From positions 1,178,001 to 1,242,000 of the forward strand of contig OX639973.1 of assembly GCA_951828385.1 (NCBI GenBank): DNA of 64,000 bases. Reading direction: 5' to 3'. This document shows positions 27,836 through 35,689 of the stretch, in pieces. Each line of letters starts with the position of its first letter. Within the stretch, counting starts at the first letter, position 1. Under the pieces are notes generated by a model. The model searched no databases, was not told the DNA's origin, and saw only the letters and a list, made by a program, of their open reading frames with translations. The translations under genes and the position numbers were made by a program. This DNA comes from an uncultured Poribacteria bacterium. GTDB lineage: Bacteria; Poribacteria; WGA-4E; WGA-3G.

Positions 27836-28723
27836 TCATTGGGTTTCTCCTTGCTCTGTCGCGTTATCGTTTGCGGCTGAATTGGCGAGGTTTGCATCTA
27901 TGGCTTGGAGTTGGTGCTTGGGAATCAGGTCGAGATATTGAGAAATGACGCGTCTCGAAAGTCGTGTAATCTGTGAGATGTTGTCAATATCAGCGGTTGC
28001 CTTGCGAACGACTTTGACGATCTCATAGTCGCGAATGTATCGGTCAACTGCTTCTTTAGAGTGCTTGGTTTTCGCAGCAATACTCGGGGTGAGATATCCT
28101 TGAAGATAGCGGGTTATGATCTCTTTCTTGTGGGTAATAGCACCCGATAAATCATGGATATTGCCCCGAGTGGGCAGGATTTCGCCAGTGGTCTTTTGCC
28201 ACTCATTGACATAATCACAGACGACAGCATCACAGACATTGAGCAAGACGGCTAAGTCGAGTTGTGTCAATAAGGCCCCTTGGTCATAAGCTTGATGACA
28301 CCAGCGAACCAAGCGATTGATCCGCAGTGGTTTCCGTGAGGTAAAACCGTTGCGAAAGGATTCAATATCCTCTGTGGCGAGGTATGTCAGGATGATAGGT
28401 TTCATACGCGTTTTGATGATGGATTTTCCTCTTTCAGGGTGTTCCTCAATAGGTACAGCCATCCAAACGAGGTGTCCATAACTCAGCAACCGTTCATCAG
28501 GGAGTTGATCCCCCGTGGCGAGTTTCTCCAAAGGGAGGGTAATCACGAAATAGTCCTCAACGGTCTTAAGAATATCATCAACAATAGCGGTAGCCGTGAC
28601 TTCGCCTTTGTCATAGCCATAGTCATTGAGAAAGCGATGGATCAGCAGCTGGCGTAGCGATTTATCGTTGATGCGTCTGAACTTCTTCTCGTTGATCTGC
28701 GTGCGCGTCAAAGGTTTGCTCAT
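27836..28723 (-). CDS. DUF1670-like helix-turn-helix protein B
   Basis: 295 residues. It overlaps the gene upstream by ATGA and has a GGGGGAA ribosome site, so the two are translationally coupled. The middle (PDERLLSYGHLVWMAVPIEE and MKPIILTYLATEDIESFRNG) fits the DUF1670 family as I remember it; I could not search. The C-terminal half contains several helix-turn-helix-like stretches (LTQLDLAVLLNVCDAVVCDY, TPSIAAKTKHSKEAVDRYIR and DNISQITRLSRRVISQYLDL). A DNA-binding role is likely; whether regulator or mobile-element component is unknown. Confidence 0.6.
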   Translation of the reverse strand: MSKPLTRTQINEKKFRRINDKSLRQLLIHRFLNDYGYDKGEVTATAIVDDILKTVEDYFVITLPLEKLATGDQLPDERLLSYGHLVWMAVPIEEHPERGKSIIKTRMKPIILTYLATEDIESFRNGFTSRKPLRINRLVRWCHQAYDQGALLTQLDLAVLLNVCDAVVCDYVNEWQKTTGEILPTRGNIHDLSGAITHKKEIITRYLQGYLTPSIAAKTKHSKEAVDRYIRDYEIVKVVRKATADIDNISQITRLSRRVISQYLDLIPKHQLQAIDANLANSAANDNATEQGETQ

Positions 28724-29520
28724 GAGAGTTCCCCCTTTTTTGGATCCGCTGGTTCTGGGTGAAGGCGCTCGGTCATTCGGTCCGTGTTCTGGTATTCCTT
28801 ATACAGCGCGAGATACTCGCGTATGAGTCGGTCGGAGAAGTGAGTGATGAGCCGTATCTGTGCGTCAGGAAAGCCTTGATGATGCAGTGTTGCGACTTGT
28901 GTGAAGTCTTTCAAGTACCGCCAGACAGCGCGTTCAGAGTGGTTCGTCTTTTGCTCAATCTCGGTGAAGGTATACGCCTTGAAATACAACTCCAAGATCT
29001 GGGTTTTATGGGACGTGCCGGGGCCCATGTCGTGTTTTGCCCCGCGCGTCATCACGAAATAGCCGGCCTGCTTTAACGCTCGGATGTCGCGTTTGACAGT
29101 GGCGGGACTGGTGGTTAATAACACCGCCAGATCCTCATGACTCAACAAGGCCTCTTGGTCATAAGCTTCTTGGGTCAATCGGAGGATGCGATGGCGTCTG
29201 AGTCCTGCAAGCCCATAAGTGCCTAAGACTTCAAAGTCCTCCTGAATGGCATTGAGTGTCAACCGACAGGAGACTTTTCTCGCTAAAGCGATGTGTTTAC
29301 CTGCGGGTTCCTCGGCGGCGACGGCTTCATAACAGATTTGCCCGGATGTCAGTTGCACATCGGCGTGTTGCTCAAAGTAACTTGAAATCTGTTTATAGTA
29401 GGCTTCAGCAACGATAGGCATAAGATTAAAGTCTGCTGAAATCTTCTGAATAATCGCAGCTCTTGCGTTCTTGGATTCGAGTCGTTTGATACCATAGGCG
29501 GTATCATTTTGGCGTGTCAT
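28720..29520 (-). CDS. DUF1670-like helix-turn-helix protein A
   Basis: 266 residues from the ATG at 29520, which has GGAGG six bases upstream; the ATG at 29532 overlaps that site and is less likely. It is a diverged relative of the next gene: ICYEAVAAEEPAGKHIALAR, then QEALLSHEDLAVLLTTSPAT and FTEIEQKTNHSERAVWRYLK, followed by RLITHFSDRLIREYLALYKE. These look like winged or simple helix-turn-helix units. DUF1670 proteins are commonly encoded in such pairs in archaea and bacteria. A 13-bp inverted repeat flanks the pair. Confidence 0.6.
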   Translation of the reverse strand: MTRQNDTAYGIKRLESKNARAAIIQKISADFNLMPIVAEAYYKQISSYFEQHADVQLTSGQICYEAVAAEEPAGKHIALARKVSCRLTLNAIQEDFEVLGTYGLAGLRRHRILRLTQEAYDQEALLSHEDLAVLLTTSPATVKRDIRALKQAGYFVMTRGAKHDMGPGTSHKTQILELYFKAYTFTEIEQKTNHSERAVWRYLKDFTQVATLHHQGFPDAQIRLITHFSDRLIREYLALYKEYQNTDRMTERLHPEPADPKKGELS

Positions 29521-29601
29521 AGTGACCTCCATGAGTAGAGTATCGGTGATAAAAATACATCTACTTGTTAGGTTAACGCATACTATTAGTGTAACTCATG
29601 G

Positions 29602-29614
29602 GGTCATTTGATAC
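29602..29614. repeat. 13-bp inverted repeat, right copy
   Basis: GGTCATTTGATAC, the exact complement of 27607-27619. It lies about 80 bases upstream of the first DUF1670-like gene. With its partner it could be the end of a small insertion, but no target duplication is obvious. Confidence 0.35.
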
Positions 29615-29673
29615 AAACTATAAATAGGCAACACCCGCTTCCGCCTCCACTGTTACAAGCGGTTCATTAGCAC

Positions 29674-30372
29674 TTACAGCAACGCCTCAGCCAATCCGGT
29701 AAAATCGCTCACTGTTACATCGGGTTGGTACGGAGTATCCTCATACGGCAGTCCATAACGATTGACAAACGCGCCCTTATATCCACATGCCCGTGCCCCC
29801 ATGATGTCAAACGAATTCGCGGATACCATGAGACACGCGTTGACTTCAAGTCCTAACTGCCCTGCTGCGGCACGATAGACCGCTGGATGCGGTTTAAACG
29901 CGCCCACCGATGTAACCGAGATGACATCGTCAAAATCCCACGCAACTCGTTCTCTAACAAGGTACTCCAAAAACGACGGATCCCCGTTGGATAAAACGAC
30001 CAACTGATACCGAGATTGAAGCCGTGAGAGCGCAGCTAAAACTTCTGGAAAAGGGGAAAGCTGCTGCCACCCCTGCATAAACGCCTTCATTGTATCGACC
30101 GAAGTATCAATACTGTTACGTCTCAGCGTGTAGTGCAACGCGCGCCGTACCGTCTCCAGATAGCCGCTATGTCCGAGCATCATGATCGTATCCTGATATT
30201 GCTCAATCCGCTGTCGATAACGCCACTGCGCCCAAAATTCGTCTGCTGATACATCAGCGGCAGCGTGGACATCCAGTGATTCACCAATGAACGGCGTAAG
30301 ACTGCCACCCAAATCCAAAATCGTGCCGAACAGGTCAAAGGTAAGTGCTTTCGTCTCTATGAAATTCGCCAT
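29674..30372 (-). CDS. HAD family hydrolase (haloacid dehalogenase type II-like)
   Basis: 232 residues from the ATG at 30372, just before MANFIETKALTFDLFGTILD; the preceding open frame has no support. Motif I is FDLFGT (Asp13 nucleophile), motif II LVVLSNGD, motif III KPHPAVYRAA and motif IV MVSANSFDIMGARACGYKGA. This set matches (S)-2-haloacid dehalogenases, where Asp attacks the substrate, but phosphatases share most of it. It is the last gene of a minus-strand group with the Gfo/Idh/MocA oxidoreductase and the sulfotransferase. Confidence 0.85.
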   Translation of the reverse strand: MANFIETKALTFDLFGTILDLGGSLTPFIGESLDVHAAADVSADEFWAQWRYRQRIEQYQDTIMMLGHSGYLETVRRALHYTLRRNSIDTSVDTMKAFMQGWQQLSPFPEVLAALSRLQSRYQLVVLSNGDPSFLEYLVRERVAWDFDDVISVTSVGAFKPHPAVYRAAAGQLGLEVNACLMVSANSFDIMGARACGYKGAFVNRYGLPYEDTPYQPDVTVSDFTGLAEALL

Positions 30373-30432
30373 AATAATAAATAGTTGGCGGTTATCAGCC
30401 ATCAGCCGACAGCCGATAACCATTTAAATTTG

Positions 30433-31458
30433 TTACCCTAATTCAACTGTCCGTCCCGTCGCCATCGCTTCAAAGGCGGCATCAATGACACGCATCTGAT
30501 TGACGCAACTTTCGGGTGAAATACGGTGCGGTTTTCCTGTCGCCAAACACTCACATAGATGCTCAAGTTGCACAGCAAACTGATTACAAGGCTCAATATC
30601 AATCACTTGATGACCTTCTCTATTCTGTAGCACAATTTTAACTGGAGAACCACTATTATTCCAGGCGGCATCAATTCGAAGCATGCCACCCAGTCCAGCC
30701 ATTTCGGCATATTGGCCGCCCGCACAATTAAAACCGGTAGAAATCTGGGCGGTTTTTTCACCCGGGAATACTAAAAGTAGATAGGAAGCATCATCCACTT
30801 CCATCCCGGCTTGAGACGCCCCAGACACGCGAATCGGTTCATCACCAAACATAAATCGCGCATGGTGGATATTGTAACACGCCAAATCGTAGATACTACC
30901 GCCACCCTTCGCTTTATTAAACCGCCAATTTGCCTCTGGTTTACGGGTTTCGGGACCGCCGCCGCCACCACCGGTGCAGAAGGTGCTGCGGAGCGTCATA
31001 AACTCGCCGATGGCACCGGAATCAATGAGTTCTTTCGCCTTGATATGCATCGGGTGATGCCGGAACTTAAACGCTTCCGCTACCAAAACCCCGTTCTCTT
31101 GTGCCGCGCCGACAAACACTTCGGCTTCCGCCGCTGTCAACGTGAACGGCTTTTCACACAAAATCGCTTTGACTTGGCGGGATTCAGACAGCTGGATACC
31201 GACCTCAGCGTGGAACGCGCCCCATGTACAGATAACAGCGATGTCCAAGTCCTCAGCATCTAACATCTCTTCTAAAGAGAGGTACTGGTTCTCAGGTGCC
31301 ACATCAAACCGCTCACCGAAATTAGTTAACGCATTTTCCGACACATCACAGATCGCCGCCAATTCTGCACTCGGTGCTTGCTGACATGCGCCACCGTGTG
31401 CGTTCGCAATGCCCCCGGTTCCGACGAGCCCAACACGGTAAGGTGTATTCGTTGCCAT
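30433..31458 (-). CDS. Gfo/Idh/MocA family oxidoreductase
   Basis: 341 residues. N-terminal Rossmann fold YRVGLVGTGGIANAHGGACQ (dinucleotide binding) and the family motif ILCEKPFTLTAAEAEVFV with its conserved Lys. The C-terminal part has the usual open sheet with YDLACYNIHHARFMFGDEP. The family uses NAD(P) to oxidise or reduce sugars and cyclitols; the exact substrate is not visible. It lies 19 bases after the sulfotransferase gene and 60 bases before the HAD gene on the same strand, so the three are probably one operon. Confidence 0.88.
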   Translation of the reverse strand: MATNTPYRVGLVGTGGIANAHGGACQQAPSAELAAICDVSENALTNFGERFDVAPENQYLSLEEMLDAEDLDIAVICTWGAFHAEVGIQLSESRQVKAILCEKPFTLTAAEAEVFVGAAQENGVLVAEAFKFRHHPMHIKAKELIDSGAIGEFMTLRSTFCTGGGGGGPETRKPEANWRFNKAKGGGSIYDLACYNIHHARFMFGDEPIRVSGASQAGMEVDDASYLLLVFPGEKTAQISTGFNCAGGQYAEMAGLGGMLRIDAAWNNSGSPVKIVLQNREGHQVIDIEPCNQFAVQLEHLCECLATGKPHRISPESCVNQMRVIDAAFEAMATGRTVELG

Positions 31459-31477
31459 AAATAGTTCCTTTCTTCTG

Positions 31478-32236
31478 TTACGTTGCTGTTAACGGGTAAC
31501 CGTTTTCAACGATTGCTTTTTTTAGAAACTCAAACTCGTAGTGCGGTAACGACGCGCCTTGATTCAATGCCGCGAGGTCTTTTTTCCAGCGCGCCACTGC
31601 GTCCGTGCGGACGATGATCCTACCCAATGGGATATCTAAGAATGCCTCAAGCGTCTTGAGCGTCCGTTCTTGATCTAACACGAAATCCTCAAAGCGAATT
31701 TGGATGACATTTTTAGGCATCGGTGTCGCTTGCATGAGTTTATATTGATAGATCCAAGAAATCGCGCGTCTCTCATAGATGTCATCCGTTTCAGGATACA
31801 CAACGCCAAAATCTCGAAGGTCATCCGTTTTGTGGCTGCCCCGAATACAATCCCGCGGATCGCGAATCCAGTGGATGTACTTTATCTCAGGAAACATCCG
31901 GATTATCCAGGGGTAGACGAGCGTCGTCTCTGGGATCTTCCAACCTTTATGCGGAGCAGGGTTCTGTAACACATCCGCCAAGTAGGTCCTAATAAGCCGT
32001 TCAAACTCTGGATCAATCGGCATCGTAAATAACGGATCAAAATCCCATGAGAGTCCGCCCTCCCATTTGACATATTGTGCCATGACTCGGCAGGCATCAT
32101 ACATCGCATGCGGAGGGATCTTATCGCCAGAAGGGTTAATTTGGCTCCCCATGAAAACCCCGCTGGCGTATAATGTATGTGAAATGGCGCGCGTCCCAGA
32201 ATGACCGCGCCCAATCACTGTGATTAAATTTTCCAT
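31478..32236 (-). CDS. sulfotransferase family protein
   Basis: 252 residues from the ATG at 32236 (MENLITVIGRGHSGTRAISH). The glycine-rich GRGHSGTR is the 5'-phosphosulfate-binding loop for PAPS. IHWIRDPRDCIRGS is the usual region contacting the 3'-phosphate. RFEDFVLDQERTLKTLEAFL is the third family block. It is expected to move sulfate from PAPS to a hydroxyl group, perhaps of a carbohydrate, given the adjacent Gfo/Idh/MocA gene. It is the first gene of the minus-strand operon. Confidence 0.82.
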   Translation of the reverse strand: MENLITVIGRGHSGTRAISHTLYASGVFMGSQINPSGDKIPPHAMYDACRVMAQYVKWEGGLSWDFDPLFTMPIDPEFERLIRTYLADVLQNPAPHKGWKIPETTLVYPWIIRMFPEIKYIHWIRDPRDCIRGSHKTDDLRDFGVVYPETDDIYERRAISWIYQYKLMQATPMPKNVIQIRFEDFVLDQERTLKTLEAFLDIPLGRIIVRTDAVARWKKDLAALNQGASLPHYEFEFLKKAIVENGYPLTAT

Positions 32237-32344
32237 AATAGATAGCAGGCGACTCTCAGCACTTACTGACAACCGATAACCGCTGCGTTTTATATCAAAT
32301 TGACTTGTTTATTTTTAGATTTAATATTATATTTAACACACGGT

Positions 32345-32479
32345 CTTGTAGCGTATCCTGTTAGGTTGCGCACATCTTAGCACAGGCTAACGGTCTCCTA
32401 TGCTACAAAAATGGAAACTTGGATTATATTAAGACCGCCTTGTAGCGTATCCTGTTAGGTTGCGCACATCTTAGCACAG
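32345..32479. repeat. duplicated TTGTAGC...GCTACAA intergenic palindrome
   Basis: A 41-bp sequence (CTTGTAGCGTATCCTGTTAG, continuing GTTGCGCACATCTTAGCACAG) occurs identically at 32345-32385 and 32439-32479. The first copy continues to 32409 with CTCCTATGCTACAA, giving an imperfect palindrome bounded by TTGTAGC and GCTACAA. Related sequences lie at 37826-37856 and near 60013. It fills much of the 326-base gap between the divergent sulfotransferase and binding-protein genes. Confidence 0.7.
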
Positions 32480-32562
32480 ACTCACAGTTTTCCACGCGAT
32501 TCAAAACATTGTATCAAATATCATAAACAAAGGAAACCATTTTTTCTAAGGACTTTATCACC

Positions 32563-33720
32563 ATGCAAAAATTCTTAGTGCTCATTAGTTTTAGCATATT
32601 GCTTGCAATATCAATCGGCTGCGACAGCATCCAAAAAATTGTCACGCCTCAACAACAAGAAGAAACCCTCAAGATCGGTTTCGTCGTCGCTGGTGAACGT
32701 GTTACGTACCCAAACGGCGCAGAGATGGCTGTTACGGAAATCAACCAGCGCGGCGGCCTGCTGGGGACACCCGTTGAATTGATTGGGCATATTAACAAAG
32801 AAGCGATACCGGAGGTCTCCGCGCAAATCGCTGAGAGACTCATTGTTGAAGACGGAATTATCGCACTCATTGGGCCCAATCGCTCTTCTCACGCTGTTGT
32901 GGTAGGACCGATAGCACAACGGTATGGAATCCCTATGATTACGACAACGGCAACGAACCCAAACGTAACAAACGCCGGCAACTTCGTCTTCATGGCATCC
33001 TTTACGGATAGTTTTCAAGGGGCTGTCATGGCACAGTTTGCTATATCGGATCTCGACCTCTCTACCGCCGCGATTATCACACGGAGTGGAGACCTTTACA
33101 CTGAAGGGATTTCTGAATTCTTCGCATCCAATTTCAGCGATCTTGGTGGCACAATCGCCACACATGCGTTCCACGAAGGCGGCATCTCAGATTTCACAGC
33201 GCAGCTTTCTCATATCGCATCTATGCAACCCGACGCGCTCTTCGTAGCCGGGTTCGTTCAAGATGTATCGCTTATAACGCAACAGGCACGACAGATTCCG
33301 ATGCGCAATGCCGATGGAGCCCCGACAATCTTCCTCGGGGCGGATTCATGGGATAGTGAACTTCTGTATGACGACGAAGATGCCGAAATAGAAGGCAGTT
33401 TTTTCAGTGGGCATTTTTCGCCAGACACAAATGAACCGAACGCCAGAGCGTTTGTTGACACTTACGAATCCATCTATGAATCTACACCTACTGGTGGTGT
33501 CGCTGTCAGTTACGACGCGGTCAAACTACTTTTTGAAGCCGTTGAACGCGCCGGCAGCCTCGCCCCAGAAAAGATACGGGAGCAACTCGCTGCTACTGAG
33601 AATTACATCGGTGCAACGACCATCGCCAGTTATAACGAAAATCGTCATCCGACCAAAAGCGCAGTCATCTTCACCATCAAAGACGGAGAAAAGCAGTTCC
33701 ATAAACAGATTGCCCCTTAA
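32563..33720 (+). CDS. ABC transporter substrate-binding lipoprotein (branched-chain amino acid type)
   Basis: 385 residues. The signal ends in a lipobox with Cys20 (LLAISIGC), so it is a lipid-anchored periplasmic protein. The mature part is a type I periplasmic binding fold: LKIGFVVAGERVTYPNGAEM, then AVTEINQRGGLLGTPVELIG, ALIGPNRSSHAVVVGPIAQR, PMITTTATNPNVT and SYDAVKLLFEAVERAG. These are the hallmarks of Leu/Ile/Val-type (Peripla_BP_6) receptors. No permease or ATPase genes adjoin it, so it is an orphan receptor or sensor. AAGGA lies 11 bases before the ATG. Confidence 0.85.
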   Translation: MQKFLVLISFSILLAISIGCDSIQKIVTPQQQEETLKIGFVVAGERVTYPNGAEMAVTEINQRGGLLGTPVELIGHINKEAIPEVSAQIAERLIVEDGIIALIGPNRSSHAVVVGPIAQRYGIPMITTTATNPNVTNAGNFVFMASFTDSFQGAVMAQFAISDLDLSTAAIITRSGDLYTEGISEFFASNFSDLGGTIATHAFHEGGISDFTAQLSHIASMQPDALFVAGFVQDVSLITQQARQIPMRNADGAPTIFLGADSWDSELLYDDEDAEIEGSFFSGHFSPDTNEPNARAFVDTYESIYESTPTGGVAVSYDAVKLLFEAVERAGSLAPEKIREQLAATENYIGATTIASYNENRHPTKSAVIFTIKDGEKQFHKQIAP

Positions 33721-33743
33721 AGGTAACCCAAGTTGCTACCTAT

Positions 33744-33778
33744 GGTACGGTTGCAAACCGCCCCTACCGGACCTGGGG
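33744..33778. repeat. GCGGTTGC/ACCGC REP, short form
   Basis: TACGGTTGCAAACCGCCCCT followed by ACCGGACCTGGGG. The core GGTTGCAAACC is a hairpin. It is the same family as 48151-48224 and, with a longer loop, 42052-42108 and 52245-52301. Confidence 0.7.
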
Positions 33779-33932
33779 ATTCAGGTACTGTATAGGAAGT
33801 TTTCATGTGTTTAGCAAACCTGATTTTTTGAAAGAAGCCGAAACATTTTACAACAAAAGTAACGTTAGGAACGAACCCAACAGGCTTTTTGAAAAATGAA
33901 CTGTTTGCGATTACAAAAAGGAGATACACACC

Positions 33933-35657
33933 ATGAAAACTTCCTTTTTTCTGATATTCACAGCAATTATCGTTTCGGTTTGCTGCTTCCCATCGACTGC
34001 ACAGGATAACCCACAAATCGGCTTACCGGAAGGGGCAATAGCACGTATCGGCAGAGGTGCCCTCGGCGAAGTCCACTTTTCTCCAGATGGTAGTCAACTG
34101 GCAATTTCAACGGCTATCGGCATCTGGTTCCACGATCCACAAACAGGGAAAGCATTGAAATTGCTACCACGTCCGAACATAAGATCCCCCTACGCTTTTG
34201 CTTTTTCACCTGATGGTAACAGGATCGGCATTGGTGTTAGCGCGAAAAAGAGAAACGCAAGTAGAAGTTCAAGGTATTCAGTAGAGGTGTGGGATGCCAC
34301 GACTGGAGAAGCAAAAGAGATGCGTCTTGGACACTTACACAATGTTAAATCTATCGCCTTTTCGCCTGACGGGAATTATATTGCCTCCGCCTCCTTTAGC
34401 GGGTTTAACAATAAAACCGCCCACTTATGGAATGTACAAACAGGAAAACACATACCCATAAGAAGCAGGCATTCAAAAGGTGTTAATTTAGTTGTGTTCT
34501 CTTTGGATGGACCAACTTTCGCCACTGTGGGCTCCGACAACGCAGCATACCTGTGGGATGGGAAAACAGGCAATCACAAAATCACGCTTACTGGACACAC
34601 AAAACAGGTTGCTTATGTCGCATATTCGCCAGATAGCAAGATTATCGCGACCGGCAGCTACGATGGGACAATTCGGTTGTGGGATGCCACCACGGGAACG
34701 CACCAAACGACACTCACTTCCGCAGTCGGAGGCGTGAGGGCCTTGGCATATTCTCCAGATGGCAACATCATCGTCTGCGGCGGCGGAAACGGAAATGTGC
34801 AATTGTGGGATACACAAACACTGAAACTTAAATCTACCCTCACTGGACACACAGAGCGTGTCAAATCTATCGCATACGCGCCAGACGGAAACACTATCGC
34901 TACGGGCAGTTCAGATGGCACAGTGCGATTGTGGGATACCGCGACAGGTAAATCCAAAGCGACACTCACAGAATATATGCGCATCAACACCGCTGCATAT
35001 TCGCCTGACGGTAAGACAATTGTCACCGGAAATCAAGAAGGCAAGGTACACTTTTGGGATGCATCCACAGCAAAACTTAAAAACACTTTTACGGGAGATA
35101 AAGATGGTATCATTTTCAACATCACATATTCTCCCGATGGTAAAACGATTGCTGTAGTGAGTTCATACAATGATCGAGTGCTGTTACGGGATGCAAAAAC
35201 AGGCAAACACAAAGCGACACTCAAGCATTTTGGTTTGATTGACACCATTTTTTTGCTACTTCAAAACCGTGAGTATGATATAGGTCCCATCGCTTATTCC
35301 CCCGACGGGAATACCATCGTTACGGGTGGAGATTATTACACGATCGAAAAAGGGACAATATATTTGTGGGATGCAAGGACAGGCATACGCAAAAGGGTCA
35401 TATTTAAAGGACCAGGTGCTGTGCGGACTGTGGCATTTTCAAAGGATGGGAAAAGAATCATCGCGACTGGGGATTGGAACAATAAGATACGGGTGTGGCA
35501 TGCTGCGACAGGAAAGGAACTTACCCCAACGCTTGCTGACGCGCCAAGTGGTTCCAAGTGGTTGTTGCCTTCCCCCGATGGCACGACTACTGCACAGGTG
35601 AGTCAAGACGGCACGGTACTAATCAAAGAGAGAAAAACAACTTTAGAGAAAGAATAA
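33933..35657 (+). CDS. secreted WD40 repeat protein without sorting domain
   Basis: 574 residues, AAAAAGGAG ribosome site. Signal peptide 1-23 (CCFPSTAQ|DN), then LPEGAIARIGRGALGEVHFS. About 12 WD40 blades follow (typical KQVAYVAYSPDSKIIATGSY and RVKSIAYAPDGNTIATGSSD). The protein stops after the last blade (TVLIKERKTTLEKE), without the FlgD/T9SS-like domain found in the genes at 19501-27607. It may therefore stay periplasmic. The next gene, 32 bases downstream, is a close relative in the same operon. Confidence 0.82.
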   Translation: MKTSFFLIFTAIIVSVCCFPSTAQDNPQIGLPEGAIARIGRGALGEVHFSPDGSQLAISTAIGIWFHDPQTGKALKLLPRPNIRSPYAFAFSPDGNRIGIGVSAKKRNASRSSRYSVEVWDATTGEAKEMRLGHLHNVKSIAFSPDGNYIASASFSGFNNKTAHLWNVQTGKHIPIRSRHSKGVNLVVFSLDGPTFATVGSDNAAYLWDGKTGNHKITLTGHTKQVAYVAYSPDSKIIATGSYDGTIRLWDATTGTHQTTLTSAVGGVRALAYSPDGNIIVCGGGNGNVQLWDTQTLKLKSTLTGHTERVKSIAYAPDGNTIATGSSDGTVRLWDTATGKSKATLTEYMRINTAAYSPDGKTIVTGNQEGKVHFWDASTAKLKNTFTGDKDGIIFNITYSPDGKTIAVVSSYNDRVLLRDAKTGKHKATLKHFGLIDTIFLLLQNREYDIGPIAYSPDGNTIVTGGDYYTIEKGTIYLWDARTGIRKRVIFKGPGAVRTVAFSKDGKRIIATGDWNNKIRVWHAATGKELTPTLADAPSGSKWLLPSPDGTTTAQVSQDGTVLIKERKTTLEKE

Positions 35658-35689
35658 CCGCAAACGCGTAAGAGGAGATAGATCGTCCC

